DNA from: Ectocarpus siliculosus | Lineage: Eukaryota; Sar; Phaeophyceae; Ectocarpales; Ectocarpaceae | Direction: 5' to 3' | Length of the DNA: 64,000 nt | NCBI GenBank assembly: GCA_000310025.1 | Contig: FN648592.1 | Coordinates: 38,270-102,269, forward strand | Part shown: piece after piece, positions 23,201 through 35,071 of the stretch | Numbering within the stretch: position 1 is the stretch's first letter | How the letters are laid out: every line of letters starts with the position of its first letter | Translations under genes and position numbers: made by a program | The notes under the pieces: generated by a model | Told to the model about the DNA's origin: nothing | The model's database searches: none | Seen by the model: the letters and a program-made list of their open reading frames with translations, nothing else

Positions 23201-26200
23201 AGCTACGAGGCGAGGGGGCGGGGGTGTGGTGGGTGAGCGTGGGACTAAAGAACACCACGGCGTACAGAAGTTTCCATGTCGCTTGTTGAAGGCAAAAGGT
23301 CCGCCATCGTATTGTGGAAGGCATGCCTAACCCGGGACCTGCAAAGATGTGTTAACGGAAGAGGACGCAGACAATCATCTATTTCTGAGCATCCTTCTGA
23401 GTTTCTCTCCAATTTACAGACTTCAATGATCGGGCTCCAACTCTAGGATTGTGTTTCACCACTTTCAAGCCGGTTGAGAGCAAAAACTAAACAACGTCGA
23501 CACCACCCCTACCAATCCGAGAAACAAGGAGACACGTGCCTTCGTTCGCTCCCCCATATGTCTCCGAGAGTTCGCGAGTCCGAGAGATCTCGGCCGACTT
23601 GGTCCTTCGACATCGAACGGACCAGTATGCCTCCCACTTTGCGGAGATCCTCTTCTCCCACACCCTTCGGGCCTGGGTTGCAAGTTGAGGGTTCACCAAG
23701 GTCATCTTGCTGTATCGCCTCTTCCAACAATAACCAAGGAATACGGGATGTGGCCTCGTGGGGCTGTCAACACCCTACAAATCTGTCCAGGACAGATATC
23801 GAGGCCGAACGCCCGTCATTTACAGATTTCCCCTGCCATCAGAACGCGATGTTGGCGATGGTGTTGTTGTTGTGCCAAGGCACCGGGGTCTTTTCGGACT
23901 TCAAACGAAAGCGAAAGGTTTGTAGACGGGACAGATGTCTTCTATCGTCGCGCTGTCACGATAATCGCCCAAAAATTGGCAGACTTGGACCGGCTGGGCT
24001 GGACAGGTTTGGCACCCTTGCCTGTCCTTCCAAATTTCATGCACCGTTTTGGCTGCCCGATCGTTGGCTATTTTCCCACCACATGAACAAAACTATGTTA
24101 CCATGAAATTTCTCGTCGCGATGTACAAGGTTATCAGCGTGTCAAACCGTCAAGAACGTCCCATGTGGACAACGTAGCCTGTTGAGTTCAACGAACATTG
24201 ATGTACCATCGCATGCCGGAGCAAATGCGGGTGAAAGCAGCTTAAAAAGCAATGGTGGGCAACAGACGAAACATATCAGATTTCTGAACCGCGTTGGAAA
24301 ACATACAGTAGTATGCATAACTCTCAACAATTCCCTGCCTCCGACTTCTCTCGAGGCCTAGGGGATGAAAGAGACAAAATGTGGTCGTTTTTCGTGAATT
24401 CCCCCGCAAAAAAATTGCCCAATGTAGTTCCATCACTCGTACCAGAACAAATATGTACATGGCCTATGAGTAATAGTTCTACCTGGGGAGCTTCTGATGG
24501 TATGGCGGACGTGGAGGGCCCATGAAAACACGCACAGCAGAATTTGAAGAATTGAACTTGACTCACCTGCAGCCGGTCGTAACGATGTGGATCAGCCGGA
24601 GGAAGAGAAAACTTTCACCGCGACTTTGTTATATACAAGTTTTCACGAGCAGGCATCGCGTACGTACCCGTTCTTCTCTCTCGCGTTTGACGTCTGCAGC
24701 GGTGGAGAGCTTCGCGGCCTTCCTCTCTAGCTCCGCGATCGTGCTCTCTCTATGGTCCAGCTCGTCAAGCAGTGCCTGCTTCTCAGCCTTTATGGAACGA
24801 AAAACAATGTCGGAATAGTGATGACAACAACGTAGAGTCCCACAATATCCGTCAATTCTCTCCATGGGCGATGGAATGAGATTCGATTATTTCGTCAGAT
24901 GTTACGCTGCTACCGAACCACGACTTGACGTTAGATACAAAACGCGAAAGAGGTGACAGCTTTAGCATCGTACCCGAAAATTGCCAACACTGAACACGAA
25001 ATACTGTGACCAAACAGTACTGGTATATATATTGCGCAAAATACTGATGTTTCCGAGCGATAGCACCTGTTGGAGTGTTGAGAAGGTGCGAAAAACTGCC
25101 TTAGAATGGTTATCGGTGCTCCGGTCGGTGAGTTTCAACCCCTGACTGGGGCCAATTGGACATTGTTGTGCTGGAAAAACAGACAATAAACCAGTCTCTC
25201 CTTTACTTCCTTCTCCTTTGGTGGTCTTTTCGTGAGCAACTCGTCCCACCATGGCGGGAAAGGTGGGGTTGCACTACCGCATAGAGAGCAACCATCGCTG
25301 ACGAAAAGAATTCGGTCGTATATTCGTTGTTTACACCACACAACAACCAGGCATGTTTTAAAATACCTTCGATTCTTCGATTTTCCGATCTGCTACTTCG
25401 AGGCAGGATCTGAGTTCATGAGAGGCGTCGGAGTGCGCCAGGGCCAAGCCTGCGAACGAGCTCCGATCAGCTGCGTCCTTCTCTCGCCTACTGCTCTCCA
25501 GCTTTCGGTACATGATCGCATCCCGAGAGACAGGAAGAGGAGAAATTGAAAGAACGAAGGGCGTGGCAGAACAACGGGGCGGTGCACCTGCCGTTAGTGG
25601 CTTTCGGCTTAGTGGTGGGGGGTTATTGCCAGCGTGTGTCTGCTAAGACGGAACAACGCCCGTCTCCCCGATTAAACCGGCCCCTGTGTCCGGTCTCCCC
25701 GATGTCCTAGCGGTACGGTTTGGTTCAGTGGGGGTGTGGGGGTGGGGAATGGCGCGTATTCGTTGCCCGCCAATGGCCGTCCATGGTGTTTGTACTTGGT
25801 GCGTTCGTTCCGGGCGTTCTTGGCTCAGGTGTCAAGTACCAAATACCTACGGTCACCTTTCTGACACGATCTCTCAGACATGCGGCCTCCGCTTCCGCTC
25901 CCTCGGCCCTCCTCGCAACGTCGCGAAATTCCAGCTTGAGGACGATGAGGGCATCGGCGTTGGCGGTGGCATCGGTTACTATTGTTGTCGCGACGATGAC
26001 GGCGGTTGCATAATAAGCAGGCAGGAAGGACTCCAATTATGGCACAGTTTGGTACAACAGCCTGCAGGGAAACAAAGAGAGCAAAACACACCTCAAGAGC
26101 TCGTCAGGTTCCTGGCTACGTTCCTGTTCGCTATCAATGATCGTACCTGCAGAAGTTGCGCCAGGTGCCGTCCTTCGGCCATGGACCCGCCCGTCTCTTT

Positions 26201-26542
26201 CACGAAGCGCTCCACATGTTGACTCAATCGAGAACCTGCAGGGGAGTTACACCTCTCAGGCAAACCACTATATCCCAAAGAAGCACCTCTTGCCCTCCCA
26301 CCCCCATGATTGCCACCACTTCCCACCACTGAGTTCTTGGGGTGATCGGGAATCTTCTGCCTATGAATAGCTGCTTCTGGGCTTTGGTAAGAAAGGTCGT
26401 TGTCGGGTACTCCTCTATGGACCTCCCGTTCTCGTCCGCCCTTGACCACTGGCGCAGACTTCGATCTACCCAAGGACCTTCCCCTTATGACGGAAATAGC
26501 GGATCTCTTATTCGCCCAGCCACCCGCCTTCATCCAGGCCAT
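20220..26542 (-). CDS. Coiled-coil protein with a long disordered C-terminal exon
   Basis: Seven minus-strand exons join in consistent phase: 26542-26147, 25934-25857, 25501-25367, 24787-24668, 24611-24567, 23720-23513 and 22819-20220, totalling 1193 residues. Exon 1 starts MAWMKAGGWANKRSA and is Gly/Ser/Arg-rich. Exons 2 to 4 are heptad-like and charged (RRAEGAEAEAACLRDRV; LDELDHRESTIAELERKAAK), a probable coiled coil of about 110 residues around positions 133-243. The 2.6 kb last exon encodes 866 residues of Ser/Arg/Gly/Ala-rich disorder with polyAla, polySer and Gly runs and ends GHGRFA, stop. No enzymatic motif is seen. A scaffold role is only a guess. The weakest links are the 45-nt exon 5 and exon 6, where another frame (ending HVSPCFSDW, stop at 23509) is also open; exons 1-4 and the last exon could then be two genes. 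Confidence 0.5.
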
Positions 26543-27864
26543 TTAGAAAGGTGACGAATAACCACGACACTCGAGCCCTTTTCCTTCATCAACCTGTACG
26601 GCGCCGCTATCCTATTGGACCGCCGGTGACGTCGCGAGAGCCCATCCAATCATGATTGCTGCTGGGGCCAGCGAGGAGAGGTCAGAAAGTAAAACGTGTG
26701 TTTTTTGAAAGTGCGCTCAGTGCATGAGCCTTACGCCCGAACTGCAGTCGATATTTTGGCTATGCAATACTACCATAACGTGCTTGCATATAAGCATGTA
26801 TCTGCGGCTGTTCTTCTGTACAGCGTCGGTCTCCTCCTCTATGTCGACTTACTCTGCACATACGTGCATCTCTTGCGACAACACAGTCAAGTGACCATTG
26901 CAGAATATAACGATGCGCTTATACAGCACATCAAGTCATGTAAGTATCCGCAGTGTGCTAAAACGGAGTTGGGACACACGTCATCCAACAGCAGTATTGT
27001 TGTACATGAACGGACGCTCACCAATAGGTATGCACGAACGCCGTCCTTCCCCGTAGGATGCTCTCATGCAGATGCGTGTCGAAGGTTCAGTATCGTTTTC
27101 GGCGATTCCTCAATATCAGAATGGAATGGCAGAAATCCTCCTAGACATGGCAGAGGGACTCGAGAGAGGCCGGCAGAATGAGAGTCTCCGATAGAGAGTG
27201 TGGGGTTTGAGGTTTGAGGGTTTTGAGGGGACAGCCCGAAGTCGAAACGGCACTCATTGCGCCGCATTTTTATTACTGCTGCAGCTTTGACTCATTGACT
27301 CCTTCCTCGCTCCTCTCTCACCTCCCTTCAACCTCTCACACCAAAATCCCCTTCACGGTTTTTTTTTCTGTCCAAACAGATTGAAAAATGAGCTTCCGAA
27401 CACCGAGAACAACTGTTGGAGCACAGGTAAAGAGATTGTATCTGCTCGTCAATACTTAGGTTACTCTATTTTCATGATGAGGCCGCACACAGAGTGGCAG
27501 TGAGGGACTGTAGAGTATAGCGTAGCGTGGTATTCCATACCGTAATGATGTGGCTAAAATTGACACTAGCTTTGCAGTTGGGCAACAACTGTTGTAACAG
27601 CCCATCAGGTGCGAAATGCACGGGTTACGGGTTACGTGCATGTGCGTGATTTGGTAGATCTCAATGCAGAGCGCAACCAAAGTATTTCCGGAGTGCAACA
27701 ATGTACGCTGCACCTGCACGATTACTATTGTACATTAGATCCAGTGATGCCTTACAATACCACTTCACTTGCACAGCCGGGGCATAATATCGGAAGTACA
27801 TTGGTATGCCCACGCCCTACATGCTCTGTTGATTCTATGTACACACAACCTTTCTTCGTCGAAC
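26543..27864. promoter_or_regulatory. Divergent intergenic region
   Basis: 1.3 kb between the start codons of the minus-strand coiled-coil gene and the plus-strand BART-like gene; both promoters should lie here. Open frames at 26696-27181 and 27609-27881 lack protein-like composition. No defined motif recognised. Confidence 0.35.
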
Positions 27865-30106
27865 ATGTTACTGAAGGATGACGAAGATAACGAGACGAAG
27901 AGCACTGGCAGCAACGATGGATGGGGCCTCCTCGAGCGAGCATGTCACTTCTTCGAGTCGCGTCCATTTCACGGGGAGCTCGACAATTTCGCAAGGTATA
28001 CGATCACAAAAGAATTCCACTCGTTCACAAAACTTTTGCGACCGTCCAATAGATAGAGCAGTACGTTGTGTGCTCTTTCTCCGAGCCCACCTGTTCGACG
28101 AGCAAGAAAAACTTTCAACGGAAGCCCTGGACCTGGCTACCGGGAGAACTTGAACGGCAATTAATTTCTCCAGTGGGGTTGAACACGGCGTTAACTTGAA
28201 GGCCGGCTGGAGAACCTTTGTCGTCTGCCTCGAAAGTGGGCCATCGAGACACGTATCGCTATGTATTTGCACTGCTGCTGTGAGCCGACTGTCATCTACA
28301 CAAAGTACTTACTACCTTGCTTGCCGTTACGCAGGGAACACGCGAGGGAGTTCGGGGACGCGGTCCAAGAAGAAGAGAAGACCGGGGACCATACACATAA
28401 TATAAGGTTCGCGTACGCGTGTAGAACACAAAAAAGTAAAAGTATGCATACATGTGAGAAATACCTGTCGAAAAGGTGCACGCGTGTACCCACACAATAA
28501 AGAAAGGTGTCTAACAGCTATGGCACCAAATGACTCCTCCTCCCGTTATCATGTTTACTCCATGAAACTTGTGTTTTCGACGCGCAGATACTCTGAGCTC
28601 CACGGGCAATACCTGCAGCTTGTGGAGAACTTATTAAGCGGTGAGCTTGGCGCGAATACGGTGCCTGCACGAACCTTTGGTTTTCGCAATCTTCGCAAGT
28701 TAGTAGTCCATTTTGTGATTAAAGTGAAGCTGAGCACCGCATCCCCTCTTGCTTTTGCGTCAACTCCAAGTACACACCCACGTGCTTGATCCTGCAACCT
28801 TTAAGATTTGTTCCCTTCTAACACTCCGTTGTGTGTATAGGTTCCTCCGTTTGTTTCGTGATCCAATGGGAAAGCTCCCTCTCGATGTCCTTCCTCTCAT
28901 AGCTTCCCCGTCTCTCCGTCGCTCGCAAACTCAATCCTCTGGCACCTACTTATTATCCAAAACGTTGCACCATGGGCGAAACAATGACGACCACACAGGG
29001 TTTTTAGAAGGGGAGGGGCGCCCAGCTGAGGATTTGTTTTCCGACATGAAGGTAAACGTACCCGTCCAATTCGTCCCTGTTTCAATTCACTATTTTTCTA
29101 GCTCTGAAGGGTCGTGGTCGTGACGGCAAAAAAGTGAATGGATATCGCCCGTGCGTCAGGACTACGGCAGAACATTGGTGCGTGATTCGCTTCATGACTC
29201 GGCAGTACGCCTTGCGCACGTTACGCTGCGGGGTCTTCTACGTTGATGAGGCGCTCTACAGCGGTTCTTAATCCTCACCTTGTTGGCGATAAGTGCCAAT
29301 CCGGCTAACAGGGCCAATGAGAGCTACATCGCACCAAACCTTTCGAGCCTTACATCCTCTTGCTCCCTTCCTCCAGAACCTCCATTGTACCCACGCGGGC
29401 CCATCCCTATCCTCAGCATGTACTCGGCATCTAAATGAGGTTGAACAATAGGATGGAATGACACCGAAACGGTGTACCCGTCTATTAAGCAGGAAGGGTA
29501 GCTTTGGAACTTACACGGGAACCGGGTCTCGCTGTTTCGTGTTCCAGATGAGTTATACGTATTTATTTTTCGTTTGTGGCTTAGAACTTCATGTTGGTTG
29601 GTTGTGGGGGTATTGGTTCAGCTCCACGAACGAAGGCGGAAGACTCGACAAAGGTATTCCTTCAAGTGGGCGGTACTCTACCGTTGCGTCCCCTTCACCG
29701 CCAACTCTTAACGACTAGATCCTATGTGTAGACCCTAAGAAAATTACCACAAATCACATTGCTTCTGCAACCTTACCACTCCAGCCACTGACGACGACCA
29801 TTCAAGCAGGACGCGAAGGAAAACAACTACACGGCCCTGTTCGAGGAGCACGAATACCATGGCTTCGTGCAGAGCGTGCTTGCGGCGATAGAGTACCAGT
29901 CGTTCTACCGGCTTATGCTCGCAGCGGCAGCAGAGGCGACGACCACCCGAAAAGGGAGGAAAGGCTCTGGCAGTAGTACTGGGAGCGATCGTGGCAGCAA
30001 CAGCAGCGATCGGGGCAGGGGTGATTGTGGCGGCGGAGGCGGTTTTGGTGCTGCGGGGCGTGATCGTGACGACAGGGAGAGGCACGTCCGGAGTGCGCGA
30101 AAATAG
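27865..30106 (+). CDS. BART-domain (ARL2-binding-like) protein
   Basis: Four exons join in phase: 27865-27995, 28588-28640, 29008-29051 and 29810-30106, giving 174 residues. After an acidic start (MLLKDDEDNETKSTGSNDGW) come helical segments LLERACHFFESRPFHGELDN, YSELHGQYLQLVENLL, EDLFSDMK, YTALFEEHEYHGFVQSVLAA and YQSFYRLM. This succession, with YTxLFEEHE and a closing FY motif, resembles the helical BART domain of ARL2BP and CFAP36, which binds GTP-loaded ARL2/ARL3 GTPases and is tied to cilia and mitochondria. The last 55 residues are a Gly/Ser/Arg/Asp-rich tail. The family call rests on remembered motifs, not a search. Exon 4 may start one codon earlier at CAG. Confidence 0.55.
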
Positions 30107-30418
30107 TGCACTTTCCAACAAGTAGGGCACACGAGAGTCGTCTATCCCATACCACAAACTGCTTCACGTTGATCGCCAAGTCGCGAATGAAGTGACAGAA
30201 CACTCCATGCTTGTAGTCGGCGATTTCCAACCCTCCCTGCCTGCGAAACAAACGGGGATAGAAGAGAGCGTGGGGAATCGATCCCAGGTCTTTTCTCCGC
30301 CACATCCGACATCTCTCCGTTGAGATTCCTACGTGAAAAGAGGGGATCGTCCTCGACAGACGTTGATGAGATGTGACGAGGTTACTTCCACATTACCCCC
30401 CCCTCCCACCCCCGTTTT
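30107..30418. other. Convergent 3' spacer
   Basis: 312 bp between the stop codons of the BART-like gene and the small acidic gene, presumably both 3' untranslated ends. It includes a C-rich run at 30398-30413. No polyadenylation signal is clear. Confidence 0.35.
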
Positions 30419-32021
30419 TTAGTCGCTTTCGTCCTGCTCTTCATCGTGGCCTTTGGTCTCTCGCTTGCGCCTGTCTAGAGTTTGAAACATATTCGACGCT
30501 CCAATGGCGACTTCAAACTCCTTGGGTGTGCAGGTCGAGGTAGCTGTAGCCCGCTACCACGATCGTAGGCAGGTTGTCTGCGTTCATGTTCGAGAAAGGA
30601 GAGACGGGGACCAGAAATAGAGTGAGCAGGACGGTGAGACGAGTGGTCCGTCCGTTTCATGTCAGCAGTGGTATGTGGAACATCCGTGTAAAAGTATCCA
30701 CCTGTGGTTCCCTGTCGGAACGTTTCCAGGGACCGTTTTTTTCTGCACGTTGATGAATGTATCCGCATGGATCCAACGCATCCTCCACGAAAATGTTCCC
30801 AACTCCCATGGAGGCACCCGACATTTTCTTTCCCTTGAGGCGACATCGGTTCAAGACTTGGCCGTGCGCGAGATGAAAGCGGCTCAAGGTGGTGTACCAA
30901 AGCAAGCCTAGAGGTGGCACCCTTTGGGATATATGGCTGGTACAACGTGTTGGGCGTGAGACGGCTTCGTGGTGCTCTCGAAGCCGCGGCTCGACCCGGT
31001 GGGGCGCGTTTCCTGGTTGTGCATAGATATGTGCCATCCAGCACCTGAGTGCGCAAAACACCACCGCTTGGTCAAGAGTGACAAGGAGCGACTGCGTCAT
31101 GCCGACAGCGATTTGGATCCCGTGCTCGGTACGTGCGACGCGGTCGATCGAACAGCACAACCTGGAATTCCAAACCCCCACAAAAATGCTTTGTGATACG
31201 CATAATCCCGTCATCGATGATGTTGTCCAGCAAGAAGCTAAACAAGTGGCTACGTGGAAGCCATTCGACACACCAGTATGACAGTCTTCAAAGCGTCCAT
31301 CGGAGGACGAGGAAAAAAAAAAGTCCCTATTAATAACATGTTTCGCGCGCGTGCGACGTGCTCAAACTATAGCTGAAAACAGGCCCGTCTCTTGACCGTA
31401 TGAGAAGCCTTCCGCAGGCCCAAAAAGGAGCCGCCGACACGCCTCCATACTTTGATTGAAAATTCACTTGAGCGAGTAAAACAAGGTTGTCTTTGCAAGC
31501 CAACCATCCCAAAGCAGTGGGAGAATCAAGACGACCCGTTGAACGAACATCCCGCTCGATCCGTGCACCCTACTGGTGCTCCGGCGAGCCACTGAGGGGG
31601 CCATAAACCCCCCCTGACAAGAAGCACCAATCCCCCCCTCCGCCGCCGCCCTCCTTTTCCTGCTGGTCAGTAGTACTGTAAAGAGGCGGAGAGATGGCAC
31701 CCTCCCATAGACCACTTCAGATTTTTTGCCAACACCAAAAATTGTGGTTGTAGGCACTTCTCGTCAAGGGCTTCTGTCGGGCTGTTTCCGAACCCCCCTT
31801 GCCTGCGGAGCAAAATCGAGCTTTGAAACCTCGATGCCATATCTCCGCCTCTTACGGTACTCTTATGGACAACTATTGTCGGACGTACGGCGGCGCTATG
31901 TTGATTCTTCTCCCGGTGGTTTAGCTGGCGCACTACCGCTTGCCCCGGATTGGAGAGCCTTCGACGCCAGGACGAGGGTGTCTTTGCGCTCCTCCATAAA
32001 GTCCATCTGCTTTTCGGACAT
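30419..32021 (-). CDS. Small acidic-tailed protein, function unknown
   Basis: Two minus-strand exons, 32021-31937 and 30543-30419, join in phase across a 1.4 kb intron to give 69 residues. It begins MSEKQMDFMEERKDTLVLAS and the second exon reads KEFEVAIGASNMFQTLDRRK, then ETKGHDEEQDESD and stop. The N-terminal half looks helical; the end is strongly acidic. No family recognised. The intron contains a 204-codon open frame on the same strand (31271-30657) without recognisable features. Further exons within the intron are possible. Confidence 0.4.
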
Positions 32022-32945
32022 CTAGACAAAACGAACAAACGGAGGGCGCGCAACCAACAAACAGAAAGGAAATACGTGTTTTCTCAGCAACCTCTTCCAG
32101 ATGCTGTCCGAAAAAACAGAGGGCGAACAACGCCAATATGTAACGATACAGCCTTGGTCACGCGATGCAGTTCTTTCATGGAACAAGAAACAAGGACACA
32201 CTTTGGACGGCGTGGTCCATAGTTGAAAAATAAAGGAAGAACGAAGCACGACCAACAACCAAAAGCATCTATTTACAACACAATCAATCTGCAACAAGGT
32301 CCTCAACACGACGCTTCCTCCACGCTTCATACCGTGTTAACGGTTGGCAAGTGCAGGCAGTTGAAGTACTGTTTGCGGAAGTCGTAGCATACCGAGGAGT
32401 CGGGCTCCGTGTTCTGCGGGCACAAAAGCGAGGTTGGGCCGGGCGGGGAATACATCATCAGCAAGATGGCAATCGACCGGCATGACAGCGCGGGGGGAAG
32501 ATGCGCGTCACCGGACTACAGTACCGGACTACTATTCCGGCAGGCGCACAGTTGACAATACGTTTCCAACGGGAGACAAATTATTCCGCGTGTTTCGGTT
32601 TGTCCAGGGAATACCTGGTATCACATTTATCCGTTACAGTAAAAATGCTGTTCTGCTTCTTGCTGCAAGCTGCACAGCACTCGGAGGTAGTGACCACAGA
32701 ATGAGAGTTTTTTCTACCGGAGTACAGTCATGGCCACGATGTAAGAGGGTTCCTTAAAACAAAGAGGGTCGAAATCGGTTGCCACGGACTTGACCCTCTA
32801 ATGCTATGGTAGTTGGGTGGTACAAGAGGGGGCTCCGATATGAGAGGGTCGAGGGCCTTTGCCACACTACCCTCATATGTACCATGTATCAGAGCCACGA
32901 CTCAACGAACACACGAGCAACAACCAAACGCTTCACCAAACCACT
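32022..32945. other. Intergenic DNA
   Basis: Upstream of the small acidic gene. GAGGGTCG words recur at 32765-32851. No exon or RNA gene recognised. Confidence 0.35.
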
Positions 32946-33071
32946 GTTTCTTTCTTTTTTTTCTTCATGTGACACAACGAAACCATCTCTATCATAGAAA
33001 AGAGTCTGAGACAGATTAGCAATGGATTCATACTGTAGCGTCAGAAAGTACCTGTATGTCTACGATTTCCC
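32946..33071 (-). mobile_element. A-tailed short interspersed repeat, copy 1
   Basis: Read on the minus strand, it runs from GGGAAATCGTAGACATACAG through GACTCTTTTCTATGATAGAG to GTTTCGTTGTGTCA and an A-rich tail (T-rich on the plus strand). Two further copies lie at 34920-35037 and 46309-46427. Its short length, lack of coding capacity and A-rich 3' end suggest a SINE-like retroposon; no clear polymerase III box was seen. Confidence 0.6.
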
Positions 33072-33633
33072 AGACAGCATATAGGGACTGTAAGGAGAGC
33101 CATTGAAACTGATCGCGTGGCCTACGAAGACCTCGCGAGTGCACACTTGCCCAAAAAAGCCGGGATGCATTCCCCAAGGCTACGTATACGAGTACACTTG
33201 CAGAAGTAGCATACGGCTAAACAAGACGCACTGTTCGCTCAAGTGCACACATGATTGAGCACACCAGCAGCATCTCTCTCGTGCTCCCAACCTCCTGAAG
33301 TAAACTCGCGATCGTTATTGCAACAAGAGTCAGAGAATTAGCCACCACAGCCAGTACTCCTTGCAGCATTGCGACCCCATTTTGTATACGTGCAACCTCA
33401 CTTCATCGCTAGACCCCTGCTTGAGTCGTTTGCTTGCCGCAGCAACCCTGGACAGCGGCTGGGCAGCTCTGGAAGTAGACACAGGAGGGTCGGCAAGAGG
33501 CCCGCTCACAAGAGAGTTGGGGGCTATCAGAGAAATGGGCAACATATTTCTGCCGTTCGTACTTCTCGCGCTGGCCAGACGTCCTCGCTACGACAGCTAT
33601 CATGTCAGATGTCAGATGGAACGCTGCAACTGT
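33072..33633. other. Intergenic DNA
   Basis: Between a SINE-like copy and the fold-back element. No gene recognised; two overlapping plus-strand frames at 33361-33707 run into the repeat and lack support. Confidence 0.35.
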
Positions 33634-35071
33634 GGCTTCCTGTAATTGGGCCGCCAAATTCCCAAAAGTGGCTGTGGGGGGGGGGGGCATACTCATTTGA
33701 CCATTGACCACCCGTCCCTTTCGAGACGGAGCACCGTTCCTACCCCTACTAAAAACACCACCAACATTTGGGGGGGGGGGGGGGGGCGTCAGGCTGATCC
33801 CAGTCTATTTTCAAGACACATTTGACCCTTGGTTCTCGCTGCGGTGAGCCCGTCAACCTAGCACCGCCCTCGGACGCACAGGCCTCACAACGTTGTTCTA
33901 GCGCCGGACACGGGTTACACACCGCAGGCCACTTTCTGCGCCAAGGGCGTGCACACAACCACAGCCACGAGATGATTGATGCGCCTAGCTTGAAGAACAC
34001 CCACAACGTCACACCAGCGCAAATCTCACCGCATTTCGCGCTTAAAAAAAAAACCACCACAAGCCACAAGGGGAAGCAACCACAGCGCACTCTCGCGCAC
34101 TCCCCTTGGATCGGCTTCACGTCCGACTCGACCCTAGTCTTCAACACAACCAAGGCCTATATAAGTCAAGGTGTAGGGGCACTTCATGGACATAGTAGTA
34201 ACACTTTAGGGACATGTCCGGTATGGCGAATGTCGGGGCGGCTGGGGCCTTCCTCCGTCATCTTCAGTTTGCACTTGTCTCCCCCGCATGCTAACCCGAA
34301 CTCGGAGGGTTCGCCAACACCCATAAGGTCCTGATTGCACGTATTGTGCACGGGTCCCTTGCACTCTCTAAAGCAGTGGTGTGAGCACTCCGGCGAATGC
34401 ACTCCCCAAGGATATAGCAGGCAAAATCTGCCGTAATGGCAGACCCAGCGGCCCCGACATTCGCCATACCGGACATGTCCCTAAAGTGTTACTACTATGT
34501 CCATGAAGTGCCCCTACACCTTGGCATATATAGGCCTTGGTTGTGTTGAAGACTAGGGTCGAGTCGGGACGTGAAGCCGATCCAAGGGGAGTGCGCGAGA
34601 GTGCTGTGGTTGCTTCCCCTTGTGGCTTGTGGCGTTTTTTTTTTAAGGGCGAAATGCGGTGAGATTTGCGCTGGTGTGACGTTGTGGGTGTTCTTCAAGC
34701 TAGGCGCATCAATCATCTCGTGGCTGTGGTTGTGTGCACGCCCTTGGCGCAGAAAGTGGCCTGCGGTGTGTAACCCGTGTCCGGCGCTGGAACAACGTTG
34801 TGAGGCCTGTGCGTCCGAGGGCGGTGCTAGGTTGACGGACTCACCGCAGCGAGAACCAAGGGTCAAATGTGTCTTGAAAATAGACTGGGAATCAGTGACC
34901 CCGCCCCCCCCACAGCCACTTTTTTTTTTTTTTCTTAATATGACACAACGAAACCATCTCTATCATAGAAAAGAGTCTGAGATAGATTAGCAACGGATTC
35001 ATAGCGTCAGAAAGTACCTGTATGTCTACGATTTCCCTTTTGGGAATTTGGCGGCCCAATTGCAGGAAGCC
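33634..35071. mobile_element. Large fold-back (inverted-repeat) element
   Basis: Two arms of about 455 bp (33795-34248 and 34444-34905) are near-perfect reverse complements around a 195-bp spacer (34249-34443). Outer segments also match: GTGGCTGTGGGGGG (33667) against CCCCCCACAGCCAC (34907), and GGGCCGCCAAATTCCCAAAA (33647) against its complement at 35038-35057. The left arm has about 100 bp extra between two G runs (33684-33780). The right arm is interrupted by an A-tailed repeat. Both arms hold the same open frame of about 110 codons, without a recognised domain. No transposase is seen, so it is non-autonomous or a local inverted duplication. Confidence 0.75.
34920..35037 (-). mobile_element. 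A-tailed short interspersed repeat, copy 2, nested
   Basis: Closely similar to the copy at 32946-33071, with a 14-base T tract on its plus-strand left side. It sits exactly between the inner and outer matching parts of the right arm of the fold-back element, so it inserted after that inverted repeat had formed. Confidence 0.65.

Noticed and set aside
28519-28789. PX-like domain suggested by RRYSELHGQYLQL
   Set aside because: The arginine-tyrosine context arises only when intron sequence is read through; a strong acceptor at 28587 places YSELHGQYLQL in the BART-like gene.
30657-31271. 204-codon minus-strand frame, considered as a transposase
   Set aside because: No catalytic motif or family pattern found; it lies in the intron of the small acidic gene and all neighbouring frames are also open.
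33749-34990. Cys/Trp-rich frames of 134 and 139 codons in opposite orientation
   Set aside because: They are the same frame present in both arms of the fold-back element; no recognised domain or splice context.
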